A stretch of 64,000 nt of DNA, taken from assembly GCA_034231615.1 (NCBI GenBank), contig CM067298.1:59486883-59550882 (forward strand). Direction: 5' to 3'. This document shows positions 1-10,051 of the stretch, in pieces; positions within the stretch are counted from its first letter, which is position 1; each line of letters begins with the position of its first letter. The position numbers and the translations under genes were made by a program. The notes below the pieces were generated by a model. It made no database searches and was not told where the DNA came from. It saw only the letters and a list, made by a program, of their open reading frames with translations. The DNA comes from Meghimatium bilineatum (taxonomy: Eukaryota; Mollusca; Gastropoda; Stylommatophora; Philomycidae).

Positions 1-99
1 CATTCAGAATTGTACGATCAAGGAAGAATGACTGCACAGCTACTTATTGCCAGTAAAGAAGCCCATTAAAAATCACACCCAGGACAACGGATACTGAAC

Positions 100-607
100 C
101 ATAGCGATGCAGCCAGAACATCACGGGTACACTTATTGAGAAGGTTGTTGCACGACACCTCGATCGAGACCTACAAGAGAGCCGCATTTTTCCGGGCATG
201 CTCGGAGGTTACAGATGTCAGAAAAAAGAATGACGTAATGCCACTGTTTTCGCGTACGACGTATTCGAGGGTTTCCATGCAGGTCTGGAAACGTGTGCTG
301 TCGCGATTGACTTGAAGGAAGCGTATAACAGAGTGCCTCATTTTCGAGTACCTCATCAATATGCGCTTGCTCTTTAATGTTGAACCTTTCAGATGGATAT
401 CAACGGTGTTGTTCGAGAGGAAGGTGGCTCTTAAGTGCGGTTGTTAAATATCTAAACCTATAGCAATACACCAAGGTCTACCACAGAGATCTCCCCTCAT
501 TTCGTCTTGTTCAATGTTTACACCGTGGCAATCACACAGCAGCAGCTCGACAAAAGAGGTAGAACACTGCCTTTTGCGGACGATGTCCTGATATACAGAC
601 AGGCAAG
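100..607 (+). pseudogene. LINE reverse transcriptase remnant, interrupted by a hAT element
   Basis: Plus-strand translation in shifting frames gives non-LTR retrotransposon RT motifs. These are a HLDRDL..FPGMLGGYR block near 153-220, AVAIDLKEAYNRV near 295-334, and FNVYT followed by FADDVLIY (the catalytic YADD-type box) near 510-593. In-frame stops and at least two frame changes show it is dead. The sequence breaks off exactly where the hAT element starts at 608. The LINE clade is not certain. Confidence 0.8.
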
Positions 608-2344
608 CAGAGGCGTACCAAGGGTGGTGCGGGGTGCGGTCGCACCGGGAATCAAAATTTGAGGGGCATCAAAATTCCCGTCAAAATATTTAAAAATTTT
701 GAAATGGGGCTTAAGTGTCTTTGACGTTACAAAGTTGATGCCCCCGCAACGTTAAAAAAATGATATTTTGTTTTCTTGTTAAGCACATTTGGCCATTGTG
801 TGTCTGTTGAAGATTCTTTTGTCGACTTTATTGACACAGGAAAAAAATGCCTCCAGGATTGCAAGAATGATTGTGAAGAAGCTAGAGGTGGACGACCTCG
901 ACATCATGGACTGCCGAGGTCAAGGGTGCGATAACGCTGTTGTGATGAAAAAGGAACATTCGGGAGTTCAGAAACGGATTTGCAATATAAATCTAAAAGC
1001 CCAGTATATTGCCTGTTCGAACCATAGTTCAAACCTAGCTGGGATCCTTGCGGCATGAGAAGAAATAAACTCGGTGGCCTTCTTCGGCACGCTTGATCGT
1101 CTGCACACCTTCTTCTTCAATTTCACTCACCGTTGTGATGTACTGATTAAAACTGCTGGAATAAATCTCAAATGATTAACCGAAACACGCTGGAGCGCGA
1201 GAGGCGAAGTGGTCAAAATGGTTAAAAACCACTTTCTGAAGATTCTGGAAACACTTGAAATTTTAACTGAGAGAACCGAAAATTCTGAAACGAGGTCCGC
1301 GGCTGACAGCTTGTTGGTGATGATGCAGTCATTCACGTTCATGACGTATCTAGGGTTCTGTTCTTGGTTCCAGTTTTAACGGAAATAAATGACGCGCAGG
1401 CATATATGCAAAAGAAGAGCTTGCGTGTTCAGGATTGTGCAACAAAAATTAAAGCTTTGCGTGAATTCCTCACAACCTCGAGGAAAAAAGTAGCCGATGC
1501 GAGTTTAGGCTATGCGCAGTCGGTGTGTTCTGAACTTGGAATCCCTACGGAGCCAGAGCGACGAATACGTCGTAAAAGGAAGATGCCTGGAGAAGACGCC
1601 GCCGATGCCGGGTTAAGCTACAGAAATGAACTTTGGTTGGAAATATGCGCTTCCATGGACAGAGTGAATCAGGAGATTTCAACAAGAATTGCACAACTGC
1701 ATGAGGTTACTGACAAGTTTGACTTTCTTTCTCCAAAGCAACTGTTGGACGATCGAGTCGACATTTGATCTTCACAACTCTCCTTTATGATGACATCGAC
1801 AAGGATGAATTTTTACTCGAGAGAAAGCGACCAATGAATTTTGTCACAGTATCTTCGACCTTGAACTTAAAGGACCAAGGGCCTATGGGATTACTTGTCT
1901 TCATTCAGAAACATCTGCTTTCCCATTCAGTAACCAACATTGTCATCTTACTGTGTATGTTCCTAACTCTAGGAGTTAGTATAGCTACACGTGAAAGAAG
2001 TTTCTCCAAACTCAAATTAATCAAAAACTATCGCAGGTCAACTATGAGCAACTTGAGATTAAACAACCTCACAATTATGTCAATCGAACATGAGCTGGTC
2101 AATGATGTGAGCTTCGACACAGTCATTAATGACTTCGCTAGTCAAAAAGCTCGTAAAGTGAATTTGTAATTTTAAATTTACATTTTAAAATGTATTTCTA
2201 TCTTTGTTAAATGTCGATCAAATCGATAATAATAATAAACTTGTAATATTTTACTAGGAATTTTTTTAAATCTATTTCCGGCCGGGGGGGGGCGCATCAA
2301 AATATTCACCGCACCGGGCTGCAGTTACCCTAGGTACGCCACTA
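608..2344 (+). mobile_element. hAT-superfamily DNA transposon, decayed
   Basis: The ends are imperfect inverted repeats: the left reads CAGAGGCGTACCAAGGG and the right, reverse-complemented, reads TAGTGGCGTACCTAGGG. Subterminal sequence (a GCACCGGG block next to ATCAAAAT) is also inverted between the ends. The interior codes for a broken hAT transposase. I could not find a matching 8-bp target duplication (flanks CAGGCAAG and CCTTACTC), so the insertion is old or the ends have been altered. A second copy of the left end lies at 9225-9339. Confidence 0.82.
789..2169 (+). pseudogene. hAT transposase pseudogene (ZMYM1-like type)
   Basis: The reading frame is preserved in pieces. At 880-1058 there is a DCRGQGCDNA..CSNHSSNLAG block, which matches the RNase-H-like core of hAT transposases. 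Next come a FFGTLDRLHTFF segment, a TRWSAREA segment near 1180-1210 and an alpha-helical middle region (1364-1768). The C-terminal dimerisation part (1765-2169) contains the SIATRERSFSKLKLIKNYRR motif. Several frame changes and stops separate these blocks, so no active enzyme is expected. The family assignment rests on motif memory. The ZMYM1-like hAT proteins are common both as transposons and as host-derived genes, but the inverted repeats here favour a transposon. Confidence 0.85.
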
Positions 2345-2505
2345 CCTTACTCACCCGCGTCGTTGAAGATAGAAATCATTGGAGGACTCTGTCTGCAGAG
2401 GCGTCCAATGTGGTACCCCTACGACCCTAAAGGGTTACGGGATTATAGGCTATGATTCTCCTCTCAATTTCCACTGTAAATGTCCAACTCTCGTACCCAT
2501 CCAAA
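2345..2505 (+). pseudogene. LINE C-terminal tail and 3' UTR fragment
   Basis: The short translation TRVVEDRNHWRTL, followed by a region that reads through GTGGTACCCCTACGACC, matches the end of the LINE ORFs at 8416-8830 (minus) and 25625-25795 (plus). It probably belonged to a LINE split by the hAT insertion or to the inverted module described under findings. Confidence 0.65.
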
Positions 2506-2565
2506 AATAAATGTATTTTTTTTAGATTTATAGGTCTATAATGGTACGTATGGTATGCATGGCCT

Positions 2566-2774
2566 ATTCTTCTTCTTCTGTGTTCATCCTCTTATAACCA
2601 CAACGAATAAAGAGTGTAAATTCCGCCGGCGAGAGCGAAGTTCATTGTGCCAAAAGTTCCACAAGAAAATTGAACTGTGTTATTTGCACCTCGGTTGACT
2701 CACTTTGTGGTCTAGACATCCGAGGCCCAGTACATCCGTTTTCGTCATGCCTTTAATTCGGGTAGTAGGCTTCG
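2566..2774 (-). repeat. SINE-B copy 1 (reverse orientation)
   Basis: On the minus strand it starts near GAAGCCTACTACCCG, passes through ACGGATGTACTGGGCCTCGG and ends in GAACACAGAAGAAGAAGAA. Other copies are at 8043-8247 and 49080-49281. It has no coding frame. It shares flanking sequence with the 8-kb copy but not with the 49-kb copy. Confidence 0.8.
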
Positions 2775-3220
2775 GATGTAGCCTGCTAAATAAACCAGGA
2801 AAGATCCAGCTTTTATTTGTTAAAGGAGACAGTGACGGCGCTTACCGAAGTACGTTACAACGCCATTAAACTGAAACAGTTCGTAACGGTGTAGATGGAA
2901 CACTCCGGATACAGGAAGGTCCCCAGTTGAATAGCGGCCAGTCCCCTTTGATATAGTGATCAGAAACCAGGAATCAAAGATGGAAACGCATAGTGTAGGT
3001 AGCGGTTACGAACTTGTTATGGCAAGTCGGTGATTTATCAGAGATCTGAGATACTAAGGTCATTGAAATTAGCAGGGGATCAAATAGTAGAAATAGTTGG
3101 CGGTGGTAATAACCAAATACAACAAGAGGCAAAGGAGTGCGATAAATGGGAAATTCCTTCCCGTGGCAAGATGTCGACAGAAAAATGTTTGATTCTGATG
3201 ACCATTGTCTGGCTCTCTAC
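2775..3220. other. Stretch without recognised content
   Basis: No protein motif or structural RNA was recognised. An open frame at 3030-3293 runs across the transposon boundary at 3221 and looks accidental. Confidence 0.5.
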
Positions 3221-3254
3221 TATAGTCCGTTCAGAATCGTTTGCCGAGATGTTA
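3221..3254 (+). repeat. Left terminal inverted repeat of the DD83E transposon
   Basis: It reads TA + TAGTCCGTTCAGAATCGTTT and continues to GTTA at 3254. It is identical over 34 bp to the reverse complement of 5571-5604. Homology stops right after position 3254. Confidence 0.95.
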
Positions 3255-3714
3255 AATTATTTTTATCAAAAACGTATTGTTCATTTGGATTGATCATTTG
3301 AAGTTAGGTTTAGAATAATAATGTCGCTATAGAAATATTTTTTTATCAAAGAAATGTGATCCAGTATCAAAGATACCTTATTTAACCTATATTAAAAAAA
3401 AGTTAATCTAAATTATAAACAACCGCTGGATTATGTAGATGCTTACATCTCACATCTGATTATTAAATATAAAGGCATGACCCTCACGGTAGAATGTGCA
3501 CCGTTCTAAAAGTAGTTGTTTCCACTGTACATTTGTATAAAGCAATGTTACATATGGAAATTCCCGTTTAGCACCAAATATTATTTTTCCTGAACTTAGA
3601 ATTATGTGAAATCAAAAACGGATATTGACTCGATTTCAAGTCACAAGTCAGAGGCACGTCTCAATATTTACAGAATGTAGGCGGCACTAAGCATATTACC
3701 TTCTGCAAGTCTAT

Positions 3715-4993
3715 GTGAGAATGAATCTGAAAGCGAAATATTTTACTGAGCATAACATTGCTATAAAGATTTATCAATACTTCTGCAGAGAGCGTAAAAA
3801 GGGACATCTTTATTGTTCTTTATCAAATCCTGAGAAGAGAACAATGCATACTTTAGGTTTGTGTAAACGTTCATTTGATCGAATAGTGGAAGCAAGCGGA
3901 TATTTATTGCCAACAAATTCACGAAAGCAAGGAAGGAAAGAAAAGATAGACAGTTTCGATAAGGACCTAGTAAAAAGAGAAATATGTAGAATGTTTGATA
4001 AAAACGAAGAAGTGACACTTAGAAAGTTGAAGATTTGGCTGAAAACTAATAACGACATTGAAATATCAAAAACTTTATTATGGAAAACTGTAAGAAATGC
4101 AGGCTTCACCTTTAGAAAGTATGCTGGTGGAAAAAACATTATTTGTGAAAAGCCACATCTGGTAGCTCTTAGAAGCAAGTATTTACGTGAAGGGAATGCG
4201 CGAGAATGGTTATGATATTGTGTATTTAGATGAAACTTGGATCAACGCTCATCATACAAATGAAAAGGAATGGCAGTTAGCAGATGGAAGTATTAAAAGA
4301 TCAGTACCAAGTAGTAAAGGGCAACGTTTGATAGTTGCACATGCAGGTAGCAGACATAATGGGTTGTTGCAGAATGCTCATCTAATTTTCATTTCAAAAT
4401 CCATTGACAATAGAGACTACCACTCCGAAATGAATGGGCACATATTCGAAGACTGGATCGAAAAAAGTATTCTTCCAATATTAGATAGACCTTCTTGTCT
4501 GATAATGGACAATGCTTCATACCATAACGTAGTGAACGTAGAAGATAGAATCCCAACATCATCAAGTACAAAAGATGCAATCAAAACGTGGCTCATAAAA
4601 GAACACATACCATTTACCGACAGGTACTTGAAACCCGAATTGCTTAACCTTGTAAAACAGACACAACGAACAAAGATATTTAAAATAGACAAGTTAATTG
4701 AAGAACATGGTCATAGATGTTTGAGACTACCTCCATATCATGCACACTTAAATCCTATAGAGCTAATTTGGGCAAAAGTTAAAGGACACGTAGCATCTAC
4801 AAATACAACTTTCAAATTATGTGATATTGAGACTCTTACAAATCAGGCTCTATCAAATATACATAAAGACTACTGGGTGAAATGTGAGGATCATGTGTTA
4901 CGCCAAGAAGAGGAATATTGGAAAAAGGAAGGTTTGTTGTTTGTTCAGCCGAAAACAGTAATCGACCTATTTGACTCGTCTGATTATGAATGA
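3715..4993 (+). pseudogene. DDE transposase with one frameshift (DD83E)
   Basis: The first half (3715-4215, 166 aa) is a basic, helical DNA-binding region with HTH-like segments, for example LGLCKRSFDRIVEASGYLLP and KTLLWKTVRNAGFTFRKY. The second half (4187-4993, up to 268 aa) is the RNase-H-fold DDE domain: D1 in DIVYLDETWIN, D2 in LIMDNASYH and E in HLNPIELIWAKVKG. The two frames overlap by 29 bp, and the protein continues from KYLRE in one into MRENGYD in the other, so a 1-nt indel near 4190-4200 explains the break. The catalytic triad is intact. The segment between D2 and E contains a TKDAIKTWL insertion that I recall from IS630-like transposases of insects and cnidarians. It resembles the DD82E group in spacing. 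Confidence 0.92.
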
Positions 4994-5157
4994 TCATTAC
5001 TCTGATTAAGTCTACACTAAAAAAAGTTTGATTTACAAAATTTACAAGTTGATTTGTAAAACATTTCATTGCTCAATACCACCCAAGCAATTCAAAAAAA
5101 TGTTATAAGCAAACCATCAACCATTACTTATAAAAATTAGCCCGCTTGATTCAATAC

Positions 5158-5314
5158 AGAAGTTCAGATATCTTGGATCAACTATTACAGACAAAATTTC
5201 CTTACATGAAGAAATATATGTACTTATTTCAAAGGCAGCGACAACATTTGTGAAACTCACACCAAGAGCATGGAACAATATCAAATTGACTCTACGAACA
5301 AAAGATATATTTTA
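5158..5314 (+). pseudogene. LINE RT C-terminal fragment inside the transposon
   Basis: The frame KFRYLGSTITDKISLHEEI..SKAATTFVKLTPRAWNN..LRTKDIF is open for about 52 codons and ends in TAA. The FxYLGSTIT and KAATT..L..RAW..NKLT patterns are typical of the region after the RT catalytic box in common animal LINEs. It lies between the transposase stop (4993) and the right inverted repeat (5571). Confidence 0.85.
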
Positions 5315-5570
5315 AATTTTTTTTACACCTGCCACCATGTAAAATTTTGTGGACACGCCTATGGGTCATCATTGCACTAGATTACTGTAAAATATTTTGT
5401 TTATGGTCGAAATAATATTTACATGGGCAAACATCAAAAGAATTCGCCGCTTTCAAATAACCGTTACAGCTAGACATCAAGTAACACATATGTTTTCGCG
5501 ACATGGACATTTTAACAACGTATGCCAAAATTCATGTGAAATCATCAAGAACTTTTTGAATTATAAATCA

Positions 5571-5604
5571 TAACATCTCGGCAAACGATTCTGAACGGAC
5601 TATA
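5571..5604 (-). repeat. Right terminal inverted repeat of the DD83E transposon
   Basis: This is the exact reverse complement of 3221-3254, ending GGACTATA. The flanking TA suits a Tc1/mariner-type target duplication. Confidence 0.95.
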
Positions 5605-5700
5605 GTATGAATGACAAATGTGAAAAGAATGGGCATGCGTAATACAGTTCAGAACGGAGTTCGTAGCAGTTTTGAGACATTCGGGGCGATTTTTGAGTCA

Positions 5701-6420
5701 TGTAAGGACTAGGAGTTCTGAGTTTGACTTGTAGGTATTCTGGGAACGCGAGACTAGGAACGAGGGATTTAGAGCAAGTCTCACCAGCTCAATGATAGAT
5801 CAGTGTATGCCGAGAGATTTATATAGAATTTTACCAGGTGAAGGATAGACTAGTGACACTGTACGTCAAGGGGATTTAGAGAAAGCCTCTAGGACTGCAA
5901 GTTATCGCCAAACGTTATCTTCAGAAACGTATCGTTTCTGGAATTAAGAAAGGAAGTAGCCACTTTTTTCGACCGAAAGAGATAACTGGAAAGTTCTCTA
6001 GTCAACAAAGTAGAAGTTGCCTCATAGACTACAATCAAGATGCATTTGATCATCAGAGATAAATCGAACTTTAAGAGCTAATACGGTCGAAAACAGTAAC
6101 AACAGAACGAAAGAACACTAGAGCCGGGTTGACACTACCACCTCGGAGGGTTTACTATCGAAGATTAACGTATATAAATAACAACTGGATGATAGTGTGA
6201 GATAGAACTGACAGTTACGAGTGAGAGCACAATGAGAACTTGCAAATTACCTATGTACAGGATTTATTCATAGCTAGATGTTGTAAGGATAGATGTTGTG
6301 ATATTGAACAAATAAACGTTTATGTGTAGATTTTGGAGTTCCTATTAGTAAGCTTACATAAGTAGCAAGAGTAGGATACAAAATCGTGTAACCTGTGAGT
6401 GTGCAATGGGTAGTGTTACA
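5701..6420 (+). repeat. Candidate solo LTR
   Basis: The block starts TGTAAGG and ends TGTTACA, a TGTAA..TTACA pair like many Gypsy-type LTR ends. Inside, a TATA-box-like TATATAAATA (6171-6180) is followed about 140 bp later by AATAAA (6311-6316), the promoter then poly(A) order of an LTR. There is no flanking 4-6 bp duplication (AGTCA versus ACCTT), no clear tRNA primer site after 6420 and no second copy in the window. This stays a suggestion. Confidence 0.3.
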
Positions 6421-6597
6421 ACCTTTTCTGTCATATTATACCCTGAGAGATTTACCGAAGCCGTGATCTGAGCACATATGGACTTGTCTAGTGTGCGAAG
6501 AGGAAAATCAACATATCTAATACCTAACACCTAAAGTAGCATGAATTTTGTTTGTTTGTTTGTTATGAAGACAAAGTTATCTAGTCATATTGCGTGA

Positions 6598-6676
6598 TAA
6601 CATGGTTGTTGGTGTGCCCCTCTCTGTCTAGTATCTCCAACTTCGGCACCTGTGTTTGCTTGGGTAGGACTGTGGA
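6598..6676. repeat. Diverged repeat, paired with 7320-7398
   Basis: Both blocks share GGTGYGCCYCTCT...CTTCRGCACCTGTG.TTGCTTGGG in the same orientation, about 720 bp apart. The second block lies upstream of the LINE endonuclease remnant on the minus strand, so the first may be another copy of that LINE region. Confidence 0.6.
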
Positions 6677-6825
6677 CTCAAGATCAAAGAGAGACAACGA
6701 CAGGTGTAAAGATATGTGTATGATATATATGTATGATGGGTGTGGAATAATTTCAATATTCAAACGTTGACTGTTTGCAACGCAAGTCATGCTTTATGGG
6801 AAGGTGCATTGTCAAGAGCATATTT

Positions 6826-7400
6826 TTAGTGCGAGTTATCCTTCGTTTTCTGGTCAGTCTTTTTAAGTTTGGTAAGTTTGGTATGGAGATCAACGTACCA
6901 CTGGCCTTTAGTCGTCTTGCATTGAGGCAGATAATTTTTCATTATGACACATTTGACGTCCCATACAATCAAAATCACTTTTCTTGCATATTTCTTTACT
7001 CTTTGATTGATATGCGTTGGTAATGGTGTTTCTAACAGACTCCCAGAGTATTCTAATTTGTTTGTTTTTTTATTTCTAACTCCCTCTGCATTCCAGTGCA
7101 TAATATTCAGAGAGGTTTAATATTCTGGTTGGCGAGTCGCTTTCCTCTTCTGCCTCCTGGCTCCACGAGGTAGACTAGAGGGACCTCCAGTAGCTGGGGG
7201 GTGGATTCTGTCGAGGTTCAGAATCCGGCACTGCTCCTGCCTGGGGGAACTTCACAGGACGAGCACAATGACGATTTTTATAATTTTGTCGTGCAGACAT
7301 GTCAACTATTCGGTTTGCATGATACAATGTTTGCTGGTGCGCCTCTCGGCCTGGCAACTCTGACTTCAGCACCTGTGCTTGCTTGGGCAGGATTGTGACC
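6826..7400 (-). pseudogene. LINE remnant: ORF1/ORF2 junction and start of endonuclease
   Basis: Minus-strand translation of 7101-6826 begins MHWNAEGVRNKKTNKLEY, the hallmark start of an AP-endonuclease domain in CR1/Jockey-like LINE ORF2 proteins. Upstream on the same strand (7372-7175) lies a basic, Pro/Arg-rich stretch (PGREAHQQT..HCARPVKFPQAGAV). The endonuclease soon degenerates, and none of its catalytic motifs could be followed. Confidence 0.7.
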
Positions 7401-7497
7401 CTGCTCGATATTGGGTTGGCCCGACCAATCTTAGTTTCCAGCCTCTGTTGGCTGGACTAAGCCCCATATCCACGTCAAGGAGTTGGCTTCGATGGGG

Positions 7498-7611
7498 TGA
7501 AAAGATAGAAACCCTGTGAAAGATATAGAAACCCTGTGAAAGAGATAGAAACCCTTTGAAAAAGATATAAACCATGTGAAAGAGATAGAAACCTTGTGAA
7601 AGAGATAGAAG
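7498..7611. repeat. Tandem repeat, about 22-24 bp unit, five copies
   Basis: Units of the form GATAGAAACCCTGTGAAAGA follow one another with small substitutions. No function is suggested by the sequence. Confidence 0.9.
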
Positions 7612-7784
7612 ATGGAGATCCGTTGCAGTCAACGCTTGAAAATTTTGACTTGAAATAGCCACGGCTGCAATGCCCAGATTAAATACCTTATTGGAGAGCA
7701 GAATAAGTACATCAGTGAAGATACGCCTGAATACCATTGTATGCCATGTGTACCATTATAGGTCATGTCGTGGTGTGAGACTTG

Positions 7785-7905
7785 GAATTGGGCTAAGTGT
7801 TCACTGCTGTCGGTGAACGACACCTCGGCTAAGAAGACGAAATAGCCATGGTCCAACTCTTCTCGCGGATGAGAAAAGGTTCAGCATCCGATGGGCATAG
7901 GCACA
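7785..7905 (+). repeat. Dispersed repeat H, copy 1
   Basis: The string CGGTGAACGACACCTCGGCT and a block GATGAGAAAAGGTTCAG match, in reverse, the repeat at 43245-43495. Its origin is not recognised. Confidence 0.7.
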
Positions 7906-8042
7906 GAACGTATAATTACACGAAGCAGGTTCACAGACAGCGCAACACCTCGCGCGTGATAGACGTGAACAACAATCGTCTTGGCGAAGAGTCACTACGC
8001 ACCCATGTGACTGTCGACAGATAGGCAGGCTGTCACGGGCTA

Positions 8043-8247
8043 GGGAAGCCTACTACCTGAATTAAAGGCATGACAAAAACGGATGTGCTGGGCCTCGGAT
8101 GTCTAGACCACAAAGTGAGCCAATCGAGGTACATATAACACAGTTCAACTGTGGAACTTGTGGCACAACGTACTTCGCTCTCGCCGGCGGAAATCTCACG
8201 ATTTATTCGCTGTGGTTATAAGAGAATGAATGCAGAAGAAGAAGAAT
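8043..8247 (+). repeat. SINE-B copy 2
   Basis: It runs from GAAGCCTACTACCTG through GCCTCGGATGTCTAGACCAC to a GCAGAAGAAGAAGAA tail. It is in inverted orientation to the 2.6-kb copy, and the homology continues past the tail for about 60 bp (8248-8305 versus 2508-2566). Confidence 0.85.
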
Positions 8248-8415
8248 AGGCCATGCATACCATATGTACCATTATAGACCTATAAATCTAAAAAGAAATA
8301 CATTTTCTATTTGTATGGGTACACAGATTTCTAGTTACGATGTTGAGAAGAATATGCTATGTAATATGTCACTGTCATTAGAAGCGCTGAAGAGAGTTTC
8401 ATTGCTAGGCCTATA

Positions 8416-8830
8416 TCAATCAATAAACCATAACCCTTCACGGTCGTAGGGGTGCCACATTGGTTGCTTCAGCACAGTCCTCCAGCGAATTATATCCTCA
8501 GCAATGCGGATGAGTGTGGAAATAGATTGTCCTGTCCATTCCTTGATGGTGTCTGTCCATGCCTTTATTTTCCTCCTCTGTTTCTTCCCCTTCGACAGTT
8601 CCCTGTAGTATTGTTTTTGACAAGGAATCATATCATGTCTGCATACATGTCCGAACCATGCTAGTTTTCGTCGTTTCACTATTGAAAGCAATGGTTCCTG
8701 AACTCCTGCACACATCTCTACTTTATTTCTTACGTACACATTGGTCTTATGTTCCCTATAGGAAATTCGTCTGTAGCATTTGTACTCGAAAGCCTGTAAT
8801 CTTCTCAAGCCTATAGGGACCTACCACTGA
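8416..8830 (-). pseudogene. LINE ORF2 C-terminal region
   Basis: A 130-codon open frame on the minus strand reads YKCYRRISYREHKTNVYVRN, then KLAWFGHVCRHD, KAWTDTIKEWTGQS and HPYDREG. This RxLxWFGHVxR..R.R..W.D.I.EW arrangement is the usual C-terminus of RTE-like and related LINEs, after the RT domain. The upstream RT domain is absent, consistent with 5' truncation. Compare 2345-2505 and 25625-25795. Confidence 0.85.
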
Positions 8831-8959
8831 CTCTAAAATATTTATGCTAAATTTGGCAATAAATAAGCAGGATAGTGGAAAAATTAGAGGCAACATTGAT
8901 GTGGTTATGTAGAGGAAAGTGTTGACAAGACATAGAGGATTTATTTAATTGTAGTTGGA

Positions 8960-9055
8960 TTATCCCATATGTATTCCATCCTTCTCAACAAAGCAATACG
9001 CGCCAGCCGAGAGTATCATTCATAACACGTAATTATGCAGCTTTAAGCTAAAGAT
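8960..9055. repeat. Dispersed repeat I, copy 1
   Basis: CTCAACAAAGC..GCCAGCCGAGAGTATCATTCATAACACGTAA..GCAGCTT matches 22070-22165 with substitutions. In the second copy it is joined to a tRNA-derived SINE head in the other orientation. Confidence 0.65.
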
Positions 9056-9224
9056 TGCTATAATTCATAGGTAGGTAGGTTAATGAGTTTGTCTCTCTTT
9101 TGGAGAGGCGTGCCCCTTTCAACCAGAGGACAAAGTCGAATTAGGCTATATCAGGACACAAGCTATAATTCAAGGAGATTTCCGCCATCTTTGTTAGCAT
9201 ATTCTTCCCCGTGTCCTTGAGTGA

Positions 9225-9339
9225 TGGGCGTGCCGAGGGAGTTGCGGTCGCACCGGGCATCAAAATTGCCCCTCAAAATAATAAAAACATTGAAATGGGA
9301 TTTAAGTGCCTTTGCCTTGCCAAAGTTATGTCCCGCAAC
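9225..9339 (+). mobile_element. hAT element, left-end fragment
   Basis: GGCGTGCCGAGGGAGTTGCG..CGCACCGGGCATCAAAATT and the following approximately 100 bp match 610-757 of the hAT element at 608-2344. The copy stops at 9339, exactly where a MITE has inserted. Confidence 0.8.
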
Positions 9340-9513
9340 CAGTGGCGTAGCGAGAGGGGGGCGAGGTACGGATCGCCCCGGGCGGCATCATTGGGAGGGC
9401 GGCAAATTTATTTTCGTCCAGGCTTTCACAATCACTGTCATATTTTTTTAATGTCACAAGGGCGGAAAATTATTATTTCGCCCCGGGCGCCATTAACCCA
9501 CGCTACGCCACTG
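9340..9513. mobile_element. hAT-like MITE, 174 bp
   Basis: It begins CAGTGGCGTAGCGAG and ends in the inverted CACGCTACGCCACTG. A 12-bp CAGTGGCGTAGC inverted repeat is perfect at both ends. The interior is GC-rich and non-coding (GCCCCGGGCGGC near the left, CGCCCCGGGCGCC near the right, also inverted). No clear 8-bp target duplication was seen. Confidence 0.85.
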
Positions 9514-9529
9514 ATTAAGAACAAATGCA

Positions 9530-10051
9530 GGAGTGTCCAATAAGTACCAAATTCAATCAGGAGTTTGCCAGGGGTGTGTCCTATCCCCTCTACTGTTTAT
9601 AACAAATATCGACCACATCTTTAAAAATAACACGTACCAACGAAGGAGATTACATAAAAGACAAATTGAACGAACTACCTTTTGCAGACGACCAAGTACT
9701 AATAGCGACATCAGAAGAACAATTGCAAGAACATATGAAGAGACTCCACACAACATGTCAAAAATTCAACATGAAGATTAATATTGAAAAGACCGAAATA
9801 ATGGCAATAGCATGGAAAGAAAGAAATATCATTATCTCCATCGATAATAAACACCTTAAACAGGTAAATTAGTTTACCTACTTAGGAAGCATTACATCGA
9901 GTGATGGGAAAAACAGTATATAGATAAAAAAAAATAGATGCAATAAAACATGCCAGATCCTAGGACAGATGACACGTATTTTTAAGAACAAAAATGTAAA
10001 CATTGACACTAAAGTTACATTAACAAGACTATTATTATTCTATCACAGTGC
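9530..10051 (+). pseudogene. LINE reverse transcriptase remnant
   Basis: One frame gives YQIQSGVCQGCVLSPLLF (RT motif 4-like, GxxQGxxLSPxLF). The next gives LNELPFADDQVLIATSEEQ, the catalytic FADD box, then KINIEKTEIMAI and, after a stop, FTYLGSITSSDGK. A frameshift separates the first two motifs. The LINE is cut at 10051 by the family D element, and a few codons of it appear to resume after 10646. Confidence 0.88.

Larger units (their letters stand above)
3221..5604 (+). mobile_element. IS630/Tc1/mariner-superfamily transposon, DD83E type
   Basis: A 2.38-kb element is bounded by perfect 34-bp inverted repeats (3221-3254 and 5571-5604) that include the TA dinucleotides expected as the target duplication at both ends. 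It carries one transposase gene, split by a single frameshift, in the orientation left to right. The catalytic domain has the order LDET..MDNASYH..NPIELIW with about 83 residues between the second D and the E, much longer than the 34 of typical Tc1/mariner. The uncoded right part (4994-5570) includes a fragment of LINE RT. Perfect inverted repeats and long open frames indicate a fairly recent arrival. Confidence 0.93.

Noticed and set aside
3030..3293. 87-codon plus-strand gene
   Set aside because: It crosses the transposon's left inverted repeat, has no motif and is best explained by chance.
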